A DNA stretch of 64,000 bases from Candidatus Stackebrandtia excrementipullorum (GTDB taxonomy: Bacteria; Actinomycetota; Actinomycetes; Mycobacteriales; Micromonosporaceae). Under the pieces are notes generated by a model. The model was not told the origin of the DNA and ran no database searches. It saw only the letters and a list, made by a program, of their open reading frames with translations. Location of the stretch: the NCBI GenBank assembly GCA_019113825.1, contig DXGR01000127.1, positions 30,170 through 94,169 on the forward strand. The letters run 5' to 3'. Positions 43,235-51,657 of this stretch are shown in pieces (the first letter of the stretch is position 1; each line of letters begins with the position of its first letter). Made by a program: the position numbers and the translations under genes.

Positions 43235-44611
43235 TTACTCGTTCAGACGGCAGTCGACCCCGGGCACCGGTGTGGAACTTGTCGCCTCCGGTGACGGTGT
43301 GGAACTTGTCGCCTCCGGTGACGGTGATTCCGATTCGTCGCCCCCGCTCGGCGACGGAGAATCGGTGGCTTCCGGTTCCGGCGAGGCCTGTGGGCACAGT
43401 TCCAGCAGGTTCCCGTTGTCCGGTCCGGCGCTTGTCATGAATTCGAGGATGCGAAGCGCGTCTTCACGATCGTTGGCCGGCAACCCCGCCTCGACCTTTC
43501 TCCGCGCGTCCGGTGTGAGGTCGTCGACGGATCGATCGCTGGCAACCTCGACACTGGACAGAGGAAGCCCGAGGACCTCGCCGTTGAACCCCTGAAAAGC
43601 CGCCACATTGCCCGAATCGTCTACCCCGACGTAATATTGTCCTTGATAGACAAGGTACCCGGCACTGACGACAATGCCCACAAGCAGGATTGCTATCAGG
43701 GCATACCAACGCGCGCGACCACGACGTTTCGAAGGCTGCGGTTCCTCCGCGGCTTCCTCGACGGCGGGACCGGTTTCGGTGCCGGCGGTGGTGGCCGCGG
43801 CGCGCGCGGCGGCAGTGGAGGGATCGGCGTGGGAAACATCGTCGCGACCCGCGGCGGCGGCGCCGGCGACGATCGGAGCGGCTTCAATGATGTCGGCGTC
43901 GGTGATGTCGGCGATGAGGACCGTGATGTTGTCGGGTCCACCACCGCGAAGCGCCAGCTGAAGAAGCCGGTCGACGGCTTCCTGCGGGTCGGCGATCCCG
44001 GTCAGGACCTCACTGATCGTGTCATCGCTGACCACTCCGGACAATCCGTCGCTGCACAGCAGGTAACGGTCTCCGGCGACGGCTTCGATGGACGCAAACG
44101 TCGGCTCGACCTCATTGGATCCCAGGGCACGGAGCAACAACGAACGTTGCGGATGCGTTTCGGCGTCGTCGGGGTCCAACTGCCCCTCGTCGACGAGCAT
44201 CTGCACATAGGTGTCGTCCTTGGTGACCTGCGTCAACCGCCCCTCACGCAACCGATAGGCGCGCGAGTCACCGATGTGGACCATTCCCAGGGTGCTACCG
44301 GAGAAAAGAAATCCGGTGAGGGTCGTACCCATGCCCTCCATTTGCGGGTTTTCTTCGACCGTGGACCGGATGCGCGCGTTTGCCTCTTCGACCGCTCCGG
44401 CCAGCGCGGTCGTCAAATCACCTCGCGGTACGTCCTCGTCCAGGATCGCCAGTGCCCCGATAACGATGCTGCTGGCCAAATCACCGGCGGCCATACCTCC
44501 CATCCCATCGGCGACCGCGATCAGCCGGGGCCCGGCATACACGGAGTCCTGATTGCCGCTACGGATCAAACCTCGGTCGGATACGGCGGCATAACGCAAA
44601 GTCAATGTCAT
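43235..44611 (-). CDS. pstP: PP2C-family Ser/Thr phosphatase PstP
   Basis: A 458-residue phosphatase. The PP2C domain (about 1-240) has RYAAVSDRGLIRSGNQDSV, AVADGMGGMAAG, GDSRAYRLR and the C-terminal RGGPDNITVLIADI motif; metal-binding Asp residues are conserved. After an acidic Ala-rich linker there is one membrane helix (about 305-327) and an external region ending in a repeated SPSPEATSSTP tail. It reverses phosphorylation by PknA and PknB. Overlaps fhaB by four bases. Confidence 0.95.
   Translation of the reverse strand: MTLTLRYAAVSDRGLIRSGNQDSVYAGPRLIAVADGMGGMAAGDLASSIVIGALAILDEDVPRGDLTTALAGAVEEANARIRSTVEENPQMEGMGTTLTGFLFSGSTLGMVHIGDSRAYRLREGRLTQVTKDDTYVQMLVDEGQLDPDDAETHPQRSLLLRALGSNEVEPTFASIEAVAGDRYLLCSDGLSGVVSDDTISEVLTGIADPQEAVDRLLQLALRGGGPDNITVLIADITDADIIEAAPIVAGAAAAGRDDVSHADPSTAAARAAATTAGTETGPAVEEAAEEPQPSKRRGRARWYALIAILLVGIVVSAGYLVYQGQYYVGVDDSGNVAAFQGFNGEVLGLPLSSVEVASDRSVDDLTPDARRKVEAGLPANDREDALRILEFMTSAGPDNGNLLELCPQASPEPEATDSPSPSGGDESESPSPEATSSTPSPEATSSTPVPGVDCRLNE
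43271..43324. repeat. 27-bp tandem duplication in the pstP 3' end
   Basis: Two head-to-tail copies (43271-43297 and 43298-43324) encode a duplicated SPEATSSTP segment of the external C-terminal tail of PstP. Confidence 0.85.
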
Positions 44612-45090
44612 GGGCGAAGCTCAATGCTGGTTCGGCCGATGCGAATCGGCACACCTAGGGGGACGGGGGTGGGTCCGGTGACTTTAGCGCGTCCCAGATA
44701 CGTTCCGTTGGTTGATCCGGTGTCTTCCAAGATCCATTGCCCACCGCGTGGCCTCAACTGGGCGTGCCGCGACGACGCGAAATCATCGCTGATGACCAAT
44801 GTGGAATCCGGGGAGCGGCCGATACGGATAGGCGACTGTTCCAAAGACAGGCGCGTTCCCTGGCGGTCGCCTGCGGTGACGATCAGATACCGCGCCACCT
44901 GAGGGCTCGTGTTTCCGCGCGGCGGTGAGGTGACCGGTGACGTCGCGGCGGGACGTGGTTGGGCTGTAGCCGTCCCGCCGGTCGAACGTGCAAACACATC
45001 ACCGCGAATGGTCCGGGCCACCATGAACACGAAAACCCAGAGCAGTATGAGTAGGCCGAACCGCGCGACCGTGAAAACCAACTCAGGCAC
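44608..45090 (-). CDS. fhaB: FHA-domain membrane protein FhaB (FipA)
   Basis: A 160-residue protein with one N-terminal membrane helix (about 8-27), a short proline-rich linker and a C-terminal FHA domain (about 85-158). The phosphothreonine-binding residues are seen in RIGRSPDSTLVI, SSRHAQLRPRG and DTGSTNGTYLG. It reads out phosphorylation by PknA/PknB and helps organise division and elongation complexes. It sits between fhaA (46 bases upstream) and pstP. Confidence 0.94.
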   Translation of the reverse strand: MPELVFTVARFGLLILLWVFVFMVARTIRGDVFARSTGGTATAQPRPAATSPVTSPPRGNTSPQVARYLIVTAGDRQGTRLSLEQSPIRIGRSPDSTLVISDDFASSRHAQLRPRGGQWILEDTGSTNGTYLGRAKVTGPTPVPLGVPIRIGRTSIELRP

Positions 45091-45136
45091 CGGCAGTCCT
45101 TCCGCCGTCAGGGGTAATCCGGTCGAGCCTCATCGT

Positions 45137-45847
45137 TCAGCTGGCCTGCAAGGTCAAAGACGTCGTACCCAGCTGAATCATGTCACCGGGCTGAAGCGCA
45201 ATGGTCGAGATCCGTTGCCCGTTGACCAACGTGCCGTTGGTCGAGCCCAGGTCCGTGACGATCACCTGACCACCGTCGAAGTCGATGCGCACGTGCACAC
45301 GCGAGATGCCGACGTCGGGGAGCCGAATCTGTGCCTGTTCGCCACGGCCGATCGTCGTCGACCCCATCGTGATGGCGTACTGGCGGCCGTCACCGGACAC
45401 CAGGCGCGGCCCGGTGGGAGGCGCGGGCTGGCCGGAAGTGGGTGCCGCGTCATATCCCCCGTAGCTTTGCTGGTCCTGCGCCGCAACCTCCGCGATAACG
45501 CGGAACATACCGGTGTCCAGACCTTCCCCACGCTCGATCTCGACGATGACGTCGCCGTAGACGGTCCAACCGTGTTCACCGATGTGCTCGGCTTGCGACT
45601 GTGCCAGTTCCTGGGCCAAGGCGGCCGCATAGGGTGCAAGCCTGTCATGGTCGGGCGGCGACAAATCGATGACGTAACGGTTCGGGACCAGGATTCGACC
45701 ACCGGCCAAGATCGCTTTGTGGGACTCCGCCTCACGCTGCATGGCACCGGCGATTTCTACCGGGTGAACGACACCTTTGAATATTTTCGCGAAGGCACCC
45801 TCAAACAGGCCCTCAAGCCGCTTCTCAAAGCGTCCCAGCACAGTCAC
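45137..45847 (-). CDS. fhaA: FHA-domain protein FhaA (DUF3662)
   Basis: A 236-residue cytoplasmic protein. The N-terminal DUF3662 domain has GLFEGAFAKIFKGVVHPVE and QREAESHK, followed by NRYVIDLSPPDHDRL. A short linker leads to a C-terminal FHA domain with TTIGRGEQAQIRL, ISRVHVRIDF and LGSTNGTLVNGQ. In mycobacteria FhaA binds the phosphorylated pseudokinase domain of MviN and so regulates lipid II export. The GTG at 45847 is chosen because GAGGAG lies four to five bases upstream; the frame reaches 45865. It is the first gene of the operon. On the minus strand a TACCAT box (45907-45912) is a possible promoter in the 303-base gap to tRNA-Leu, which otherwise holds nothing I can name. Confidence 0.93.
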   Translation of the reverse strand: MTVLGRFEKRLEGLFEGAFAKIFKGVVHPVEIAGAMQREAESHKAILAGGRILVPNRYVIDLSPPDHDRLAPYAAALAQELAQSQAEHIGEHGWTVYGDVIVEIERGEGLDTGMFRVIAEVAAQDQQSYGGYDAAPTSGQPAPPTGPRLVSGDGRQYAITMGSTTIGRGEQAQIRLPDVGISRVHVRIDFDGGQVIVTDLGSTNGTLVNGQRISTIALQPGDMIQLGTTSLTLQAS

Positions 45848-46150
45848 CGGACTCCTCCTCGCCAATCACCATTGAACAACACGTGGCAGTTGTGTGCCCC
45901 TCAACGATGGTATCTGGCCACGCAGACCACATCCGCGCCGCGCATACTGCGCGTCGCCACAAGTCTTGTCACCGTCGCCGGTCATTCCGGGACAATGGCC
46001 AGCCTAAAGGGTTCGCGCAATACGCGCTAGGCGACAGTCCAAGGACGCCGCACCCGATCATAAGGCGTTGCAGAGCCGACAACGGACTGTGCTAGAGTTC
46101 TGTCCGCTCAGTCGAACGCGGTAAAATCGTCGATCGACAGCCGGTCACTT

Positions 46151-46236
46151 GCGGAAGTGGCGGAATGGCAGACGCGCACGGTTCAGGTCCGTGTGTCCGA
46201 GAGGACGTGAGGGTTCAACTCCCTCCTTCCGCACCA
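46151..46236 (+). tRNA. tRNA-Leu (anticodon CAG)
   Basis: An 86-base type II tRNA with CCA encoded. Acceptor stem GCGGAAG pairs with CTTCCGC; the anticodon stem-loop CACGGTTCAGGTCCGTG presents CAG, and a long variable arm is present. Confidence 0.97.
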
Positions 46237-46239
46237 AGG

Positions 46240-46277
46240 AAAAGCGGTTCGATTCTTTCAAGAGTCGAGCCGCTTTT
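46240..46277 (+). terminator. Intrinsic terminator of tRNA-Leu
   Basis: AAAAGCGGTTCGA (46240-46252) pairs with TCGAGCCGCTTTT (46265-46277), with one wobble pair, ending in a T-run. It lies four bases after the tRNA. Confidence 0.85.
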
Positions 46278-46399
46278 GTCATCTATCGTTCGCTCCGCGG
46301 GCCTCGACGAAGGTCGACCGTGATCACGCAAACTCACCTAGGTTGACGTCGCGCAGATAATGAAACGCCAACTGTGCGGAACAATTCAGGAGAGCGTGC

Positions 46400-47200
46400 G
46401 TGTATCCACCCGTCATGTCCAGCCCCCCGTCCACTCCCCCGGGCTTCACCGTTTCTCCCACGGCACGGCTTGGGACGGCGCTGGCACGACTGGCCGTTGC
46501 CGCCTGCGCTTTTTTCGGGGTTTACGAAGTGGCGTACCACCCGGCCGTGGGTTGGACGAATCTCTGGTTTCTCAGCCAGTCGGGAAGCCTTGTCACCGCG
46601 ATCATGTACACCCTGTTCGCCGTGTCGATCATCGTTCCGGGCGCGATACGACTGGAAGGTCTCATCGCCTGGTTTCGTGGTGCCCTGGCCGCGATGATGT
46701 TGTTGATCTGCATCGGCTCGATTTTTGTACTCGGCAGCGGGAACCTCGACGACACGGGTTTTCTGTTCGAACATCTCATCACCCCACTGGTCGTCACGAT
46801 CGATTACCTGTTCATCGGCCGTGCACAGCTGCGAGCCAGGGGCTGGCAACCCTTGACATGGGTCGGTCTCCCGCTCACATACCTCGCCTTGGCGAACCTC
46901 GCCGGCGAAACACACCGGCTCTACGGCGGGATGCTCGATCCGTCAAGCCCTCGGTTCCTCCTCTACGTTCCGGTTTTTCTCGCCATCACCGTCGTATTCG
47001 GGTACTTGCTGTTCGGTGGTGTCAAGCTACGAGCGATAGTGCATCGTTCCGGCAACTCCGCACCTCCCGCCGCGGAAGGCATGCAGGCATCGGGGCACCC
47101 GTACTTTCCGCACCCTCAGCACCCTCAGCACCCTCAGCACCCTCAGCACCCTCAGCACCCGGGAACGCATCGGCCGACCAATATGCCTCCACCTCGTTGA
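46400..47200 (+). CDS. Pr6Pr family membrane protein
   Basis: A 266-residue protein with six or seven membrane helices and the look of the Pr6Pr (FAR-17a/AIG1-like) family: WFLSQSGSLVTAIMYTLF in the first half and NLDDTGFLFEHLITPLVVTIDYLF in the centre, with conserved His. Function is unknown. The C-terminal cytoplasmic tail carries five tandem HPQ tripeptides. The GTG at 46400 is used because GGAGAG lies seven bases upstream. It starts shortly after the tRNA-Leu terminator, and a tRNA-Phe follows its stop by 79 bases. Confidence 0.82.
   Translation: MYPPVMSSPPSTPPGFTVSPTARLGTALARLAVAACAFFGVYEVAYHPAVGWTNLWFLSQSGSLVTAIMYTLFAVSIIVPGAIRLEGLIAWFRGALAAMMLLICIGSIFVLGSGNLDDTGFLFEHLITPLVVTIDYLFIGRAQLRARGWQPLTWVGLPLTYLALANLAGETHRLYGGMLDPSSPRFLLYVPVFLAITVVFGYLLFGGVKLRAIVHRSGNSAPPAAEGMQASGHPYFPHPQHPQHPQHPQHPQHPGTHRPTNMPPPR
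47111..47155 (+). repeat. 9-bp tandem repeat encoding (HPQ)5
   Basis: Five perfect copies of CACCCTCAG in the 3' end of the Pr6Pr gene. Because the unit is a multiple of three, copy-number change would not break the frame. Confidence 0.95.
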
Positions 47201-47279
47201 TCGGCAACGGCCCGTTACCCATATCCCGACTGCACGACCATCTGACGGTGCGGTAACGTATCCGGGTGTTGTGATGCAC

Positions 47280-47356
47280 GGCCAGGTAGCTCAGTTGGTA
47301 CGAGCGCTCGCCTGAAAAGTGAGAGGTCGCCGGTTCGACCCCGGCCCTGGCCACCA
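47280..47356 (+). tRNA. tRNA-Phe (anticodon GAA)
   Basis: A 77-base tRNA with CCA encoded. Acceptor GGCCAGG pairs with CCTGGCC; the anticodon loop is CTGAAAA with GAA; the T-arm CCGGTTCGACCCCGG is intact. The D-loop is slightly long. Confidence 0.95.
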
Positions 47357-47402
47357 ACCACCCTTGATCTTCTTCATCGGTGAGAATCTTCTGCTCATCA
47401 TC

Positions 47403-47429
47403 GATCCCGGGTATCTCCCGGGATCTTTT
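47403..47429 (+). terminator. Intrinsic terminator of tRNA-Phe
   Basis: GATCCCGG (47403-47410) pairs with CCGGGATC (47418-47425), followed by TTTT (47426-47429). Confidence 0.88.
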
Positions 47430-47785
47430 CTATCGCGTTACTTCTGGTAAGTTGCGTAGCTCTCACCCGTGCGGGCACCCGGTTGAAGTGTCCTTTGTAA
47501 TCAATCCTGCCACTGCTCGTCGGTAACGGTTCGGTCGGCTTCGCACAGCCAAGCTCGTGCGTACAGTCACTCTCGTCCTCACAACTCACCAGGTGCCCCT
47601 TGGACTTGACTGCACGAAATACCACCGGTCCCACGTCGCCATAACCGTCGGCGTCGAGCGAGCAGACTTCATCGGAATGTGTCGCTCGACGCGACGTCGC
47701 CCCACCGGTCGATCATCCGTTTGCGTGCGAAGCGGCCATCATCGTCACAGCCTTCTCGTTCCGGAACCGGTCGGCCCCTATCCAT
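47430..47785 (-). pseudogene. Possible decayed coding region, unknown product
   Basis: Two minus-strand frames look protein-like and join with a shift. The first opens at an ATG near 47783 and reads MDRGRPVPEREGCDDDGRF then RMIDRWGDVASSDTF before a stop near 47668. The second, in another frame, reads THSDEVCSLDADGYGDVG, VVFRAVKSKGHLVSC and EDESDCTHELG before its composition turns arginine-rich and it runs into the tRNA-Phe terminator. No family is recognised and there is no ribosome binding site. It lies just downstream of the HIT-like gene on the same strand, so it may be the broken remains of a cotranscribed gene. Confidence 0.35.
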
Positions 47786-47809
47786 GAGACGCGGGGACTT
47801 CTTCCAGGT

Positions 47810-48355
47810 TCAGGATTCGTCCAACCAGGCCCGTATGTAATCCAGGTCCAATCGCCATTGAGTCTCGTCCGTAGAGGGCAAAATGTCGTCCCACATCGTC
47901 ATGAACGGACCGCGCAAATGAAGGTGCCCTGTGGGGCGGGCCAAGAACCACAGTTGTAGGTGCGCAGAGCCGTCCCCCCAGCGATTCACGTGGACACGCG
48001 CCACCGAATCCAATGACCGGACGGCGCGCTCAAGCCTGACCGTCAACACACCCAGTTCTGCTGCGTGCATGGTCGACAGATCTCCGAGGTCCAAATGAGC
48101 ACGCGTTTCCAGGATAATCACCATCGGCAGCCCGGACGGTTTTGGTGGAGTCTTCACCCGCCAGCGTTCATTCGTCCAAAGGTAGGAATCATCGCCCGCT
48201 TGACATGACGCGCAGTCCTCCGGTTCTTCCCCTCTGCGAGGAGGCTCGGTTTCCGAAGGTTCCGCGGTCGGCTTGAGCCGCATGTCTCCCTCGAAGGGAA
48301 ACGCCGGCCAGTTAACGAAATCGGGGAGAGGATGAGATTGGGGATTGCCTGCCAC
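47810..48355 (-). CDS. HIT-like domain protein, conserved in actinobacteria
   Basis: A 181-residue cytoplasmic protein. The N-terminal part contains a CASCQAG pair of cysteines. The C-terminal part resembles a HIT fold: WRVKTPPKPSGLPMVIILETRAH, LGVLTVRLERAVRSLDS, and HVNRWGDGSAHLQLWFLARP, where only one of the usual three HIT histidines is kept. Catalysis as a normal HIT hydrolase is therefore unlikely, and a binding role or a different chemistry is possible. The last residues DYIRAWLDES are typical of the actinobacterial group. The ATG at 48355 precedes a proline-rich start. Confidence 0.7.
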   Translation of the reverse strand: MAGNPQSHPLPDFVNWPAFPFEGDMRLKPTAEPSETEPPRRGEEPEDCASCQAGDDSYLWTNERWRVKTPPKPSGLPMVIILETRAHLDLGDLSTMHAAELGVLTVRLERAVRSLDSVARVHVNRWGDGSAHLQLWFLARPTGHLHLRGPFMTMWDDILPSTDETQWRLDLDYIRAWLDES

Positions 48356-48417
48356 AGATAGAAGTTACCGCAATCGACACCCGCATTGGCGGCTGTCCGA
48401 TCGTCGACGGTGCCCGC

Positions 48418-48975
48418 TCAACGCAAACGGCGCCACATGATGATGTCGTCGCGATAATCGTCTGCCGCTACCTTGACCGCTCGCGGCAACCGACCGACCT
48501 CCACGAAACCGTGACGGCGGTAGAACTCCTCGGCGCCGGTCCCGGTACGAACCTTCAGACTCAGTGCCTCAAGCCCGAGAACACCACGGGCAACCGCCTC
48601 TACGGCCTGGAGGAGATGACCTCCCAAGCCTTCACCTTGCCGATCGGGGTCAACCTGAACGTGCCTGACGTGCCGCCAACCTTGACGCGGCGGAGAGTCG
48701 TTGGCGGCAAGAACGCACCAAGCGACAATGTGCTCTCCTTTCGTCAAGGCGACCAATGCGTCGCTTCCGTCAATGACCCGAGCAAGGATGGCGACCGTGT
48801 GCGGTCGGACCTCTTCCTCGGTTACCGGCGACACGAACCCCACTGAGCCGCCCGAGTTGGTGACCTTTGCCCACAGTTCGGTCAGCTCATCGACAAGGGC
48901 CGTGGTGACCGGGGGGTCGACAAGAACTTCTATCGGTTCGGTCGGCGCATGGTCGACCGTTGCAGCAGAATGCAC
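48418..48975 (-). CDS. GNAT family N-acetyltransferase
   Basis: A 185-residue acetyltransferase with the GNAT acetyl-CoA motif RHVQVDPDRQGEGLGGHLLQAV (R/Q-x-x-G-x-G/A present as RQGEGLGG). The C-terminal strand-helix is EEFYRRHGFVEVGRLPRAVK. Length is normal for one domain with an extra N-terminal helix. The substrate is unknown. It lies 62 bases upstream of the HIT-like gene on the same strand. Confidence 0.9.
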   Translation of the reverse strand: MHSAATVDHAPTEPIEVLVDPPVTTALVDELTELWAKVTNSGGSVGFVSPVTEEEVRPHTVAILARVIDGSDALVALTKGEHIVAWCVLAANDSPPRQGWRHVRHVQVDPDRQGEGLGGHLLQAVEAVARGVLGLEALSLKVRTGTGAEEFYRRHGFVEVGRLPRAVKVAADDYRDDIIMWRRLR

Positions 48976-49053
48976 GCCCCCAAGATTGCCTTAAGCTCAC
49001 GCGTGTTGCCAGGGTGTTTCCCACAGGGCGGGCTGTAGTATCCGACACAGCGA

Positions 49054-49069
49054 TGTTTCACGTGAAACA
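49054..49069. promoter_or_regulatory. parS: parS site 1
   Basis: Perfect 16-bp parS palindrome TGTTTCACGTGAAACA in the gap downstream of parB. It is the only one of the seven clearly outside any gene on the parB side. Confidence 0.97.
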
Positions 49070-49224
49070 TTGTCGGTCTACGACACCGTCCGGCGACCGG
49101 TGTGAATCACCCGGTCGCCATCAGGCGATGTGGAGAACGACCGTGTCGCGCAAGGGCGCGTCGTATGTTTTGCCGCCTCGCACGTATCAGCGTGAATGAA
49201 GCGACACTTGAAACCAACGTTGCA

Positions 49225-50292
49225 TCAATCGTCTTGCGTCCCGTCGGCGTCCAAGCCCATGGTCGTCGCGATTCGCTCAAGGTCTGCGACGCTACCGAAC
49301 TCGATGACGATCTTGCCTTTCTTTTGCCCGAGCGACACCTTCACGCGAGTCTCAAAACGATCCGACAATCGGTCTGCCAAGTCGGTGATACCAGGGGCGG
49401 CGAGCTTACTGCTCTTCGTCCGCTTCGTTTCACGTGAAACATCGCTCAGCTCGCTGGACTTTCCGCCGGTTTCGAGCGAGACGATCTCTTCGGTTGCGCG
49501 GACGGACAAACCCTCGTTAACGATGCGTTGCGCAATCGCCGCCTGCCGGTCCGTCGAGTTCAGCCCCAGGAGAGCCCGCGCATGGCCGGCGGAGAGAACT
49601 CCAGCCGCCACACGTGTCTGCACCGCACCGGGCAAACTGAGCAGACGAATCATGTTGGAGATCTGAGGTCGGCTACGCCCGATTCGCCTGGCGAGCTCTT
49701 CCTGCGTCACGTTGAATTCGTCCAGGAGCTGCTGGTAAGCAGCGCCCTCTTCCAACGGGTTGAGTTGCACCCGGTGAATATTCTCCAGCAACGCATCACG
49801 CAGCATCTGGTCGTCTTTGGTTTCGCGGATGATCGCCGGGATGGTTTCCCAGCCAAGATCTCGCGCTGCTCGAGTCCGCCTCTCCCCCATGATGAGCTCA
49901 TACTCGACGTCCGACTCTTCGGACACCCGACGCACGGCAATGGGCTGGAGCAATCCGACCTCGGTTAGCGAAGCCCGTAGCTCCTCCAGGCCGCTTTCAT
50001 CAAAAACCTGTCTCGGCTGTTTCGGGTTCATCCGGATGCGGTCGAGCCTGATCAGTTTAAAACTGGCGCCTGGTACCGGAACAAGCTCTTCCAATGTTTC
50101 ACGTGAAACATCCCCGTCGGCGCCGGTGGTTCCACGCTGTGTTGGCCACTGCCCCTTCGATGTTTCACGTGAAACGGAAGCTTTCGTACTCTCATCCGGT
50201 TCGACCACCGTGACCGTCGAGGCAGGCTCCTCGACCGGGGTCGCTGGAATCAGCGCGGCTAGGCCTTTCCCCAGTCCACCCTTCTTCCGCAT
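49225..50292 (-). CDS. parB: Chromosome partitioning protein ParB
   Basis: A 355-residue ParB CTPase/DNA-clamp protein that loads at parS and spreads to form the partition complex. The N-terminus is KGGLGKGLAALIP. The CTP-binding region includes the family motifs NPKQPRQVF and LIMGERRTRAA, followed by the NIHRVQLNPLEEG motif. The helix-turn-helix is VTQEELARRIGRSRPQISNMIRLL, and a C-terminal dimerisation domain follows. Three parS sites lie inside the gene, each encoding a VSRET peptide in the linkers. Its ATG overlaps the parA stop (TAATG), so translation is coupled. Confidence 0.97.
   Translation of the reverse strand: MRKKGGLGKGLAALIPATPVEEPASTVTVVEPDESTKASVSRETSKGQWPTQRGTTGADGDVSRETLEELVPVPGASFKLIRLDRIRMNPKQPRQVFDESGLEELRASLTEVGLLQPIAVRRVSEESDVEYELIMGERRTRAARDLGWETIPAIIRETKDDQMLRDALLENIHRVQLNPLEEGAAYQQLLDEFNVTQEELARRIGRSRPQISNMIRLLSLPGAVQTRVAAGVLSAGHARALLGLNSTDRQAAIAQRIVNEGLSVRATEEIVSLETGGKSSELSDVSRETKRTKSSKLAAPGITDLADRLSDRFETRVKVSLGQKKGKIVIEFGSVADLERIATTMGLDADGTQDD
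49426..49441. promoter_or_regulatory. parS: parS site 2 (inside parB)
   Basis: CGTTTCACGTGAAACA, one mismatch to the full palindrome at the outer base; core GTTTCACGTGAAAC intact. Encodes VSRET in the ParB linker. Confidence 0.95.
50095..50110. promoter_or_regulatory. parS: parS site 3 (inside parB)
   Basis: Perfect 16-bp parS. Encodes VSRET in the N-terminal part of ParB. Confidence 0.96.
50161..50176. promoter_or_regulatory. parS: parS site 4 (inside parB)
   Basis: TGTTTCACGTGAAACG with an intact 14-bp core, 66 bases from site 3. Also encodes VSRET. Confidence 0.95.
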
Positions 50293-51431
50293 TAAGACGC
50301 CTCCATTCGTGCGCCACGCATGGCGATCTCCTCCGCCGCTTCGAAATAGCTTGTCGCGCCTCGGGATCCCGGGTCATACGTCATGACCGACTGGCCGTAG
50401 CCGGGGGCCTCCGAAACGCGGACGCTACGTGGTACGACCGATCTCAGAACAGTTTCACCGAAGTGGCTTCGCACTTCCTGTTCCACTTGATCGGCGAGTT
50501 TGGTTCGCTTGTCATACATCGTCAGAAGGATCGTCGACAGAGTGAGCTGTGGGTTCAGATGGACCTTCACCAAGTCGATGTTCCGCAGCAATTGCCCCAG
50601 GCCTTCCAGCGCGTAGTACTCGCACTGGATCGGGATCAGAACCTCCTGGGCTGCGACCAAGGCGTTCACTGTCAACAAGCCGAGGGACGGCGGACAATCA
50701 ATCAGGATGTAGTCAACGGGGTGGGGGTAAGCAGCTATGGCACGTTGCAGCCTGTTCTCACGGGCAACCAACGAGACTAGCTCTACTTCGGCGCCGGCCA
50801 GGTCTATCGTCGCGGGGGCGCACACCAGATTCGGTATCCCTTCAACCAGCTGCGCCACTTCAGCCAGAGGGAGGCCTTCGATCAAGGTCTCGTAAACACT
50901 CGGTGTGCCCGAACTGTGTTCGACTCCGAGCCCGGTCGAGGCATTGCCCTGGGGGTCGAGGTCGATCAACATAACCCGGTTTCCGTGTAGGGCGAGCGCC
51001 ACGGCGAGGTTGACCGCCGACGTTGTCTTACCGACGCCTCCCTTCTGGTTGGCTATACCCATCACGCGGCGTCGCCCCGGACGCGGCATCGACACGCTTC
51101 CGCTCGGGTTCAATACCTTGACGGCACGTTGAGCTTCGCGGGCCAAGGGAAGATCGTCATCCCATGGCGACGGCCATTCCGGTTCGGGCTCCGTTTCACG
51201 TGAAACATTCGGCTGGTGCGGAAAGTGTGGGTCGGCACCTTCCGCCGCAGTGATCGCACGCGAAACCGTCCCCTCGGCATGCCAAGGATTTCTTCGTCGC
51301 ATTTCTGCTCCGTGGCTCAGTTCGTCATCCGGCTGGTCGCCGCGATCTCTTAAATCAGGGCCCATCGCAGAATCAAGTACCTCGCGGATACGTTCACGAC
51401 TCACTTCGCCTTCATGCCAGTTTTCACGCAT
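50292..51431 (-). CDS. parA: Chromosome partitioning ATPase ParA
   Basis: A 379-residue ParA/Soj ATPase. The deviant Walker A is NQKGGVGKTTSAVNLA, with Walker A' IDLDPQGNAST and Walker B ILIDCPPSLG. An unusually long N-terminal extension (about 115 residues, acidic and arginine-rich) precedes the ATPase core; it includes the parS-encoded NVSRET peptide. ParA makes the nucleoid gradient that moves ParB-parS complexes. It overlaps parB by one base. The ATG at 51431 is the first in frame with moderate support; a later start would remove most of the extension. Confidence 0.95.
   Translation of the reverse strand: MRENWHEGEVSRERIREVLDSAMGPDLRDRGDQPDDELSHGAEMRRRNPWHAEGTVSRAITAAEGADPHFPHQPNVSRETEPEPEWPSPWDDDLPLAREAQRAVKVLNPSGSVSMPRPGRRRVMGIANQKGGVGKTTSAVNLAVALALHGNRVMLIDLDPQGNASTGLGVEHSSGTPSVYETLIEGLPLAEVAQLVEGIPNLVCAPATIDLAGAEVELVSLVARENRLQRAIAAYPHPVDYILIDCPPSLGLLTVNALVAAQEVLIPIQCEYYALEGLGQLLRNIDLVKVHLNPQLTLSTILLTMYDKRTKLADQVEQEVRSHFGETVLRSVVPRSVRVSEAPGYGQSVMTYDPGSRGATSYFEAAEEIAMRGARMEAS
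51192..51207. promoter_or_regulatory. parS: parS site 5 (inside parA)
   Basis: CGTTTCACGTGAAACA with an intact 14-bp core, in the N-terminal extension of ParA. Confidence 0.95.
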
Positions 51432-51517
51432 CCCGCAAGACTACGGCCACTCCGCGAGTTATGTGCAATGCCCTCGACCGCATACGTTGTCCACGATCCC
51501 ACACGTACCGGCTCAAA

Positions 51518-51533
51518 TGTTTCACGTGAAACG
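51518..51533. promoter_or_regulatory. parS: parS site 6 (upstream of parA)
   Basis: TGTTTCACGTGAAACG with an intact core, in the parA-rsmG gap about 87 bases upstream of the parA start. Confidence 0.96.
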
Positions 51534-51657
51534 GGCGTGTCCACCCTAAATCTCCTTCACGCCGGGCGTTTTTTACCGAATCGCGCGTTCAATGCACACC
51601 CAGGTGGGTATCCACAGGGCTCGCCAAGATTTAAGCTTCTCTTCAGGTGAATCGATC

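Noticed and set aside
50395..50412. Possible fourth copy of the G/C hairpin element (GGAGGCCCCCGG on the minus strand)
   Set aside because: Only the last part matches; it lies inside parA codons for the conserved EAPGYGQ segment and has no TAnnnT box or GGGG arm.
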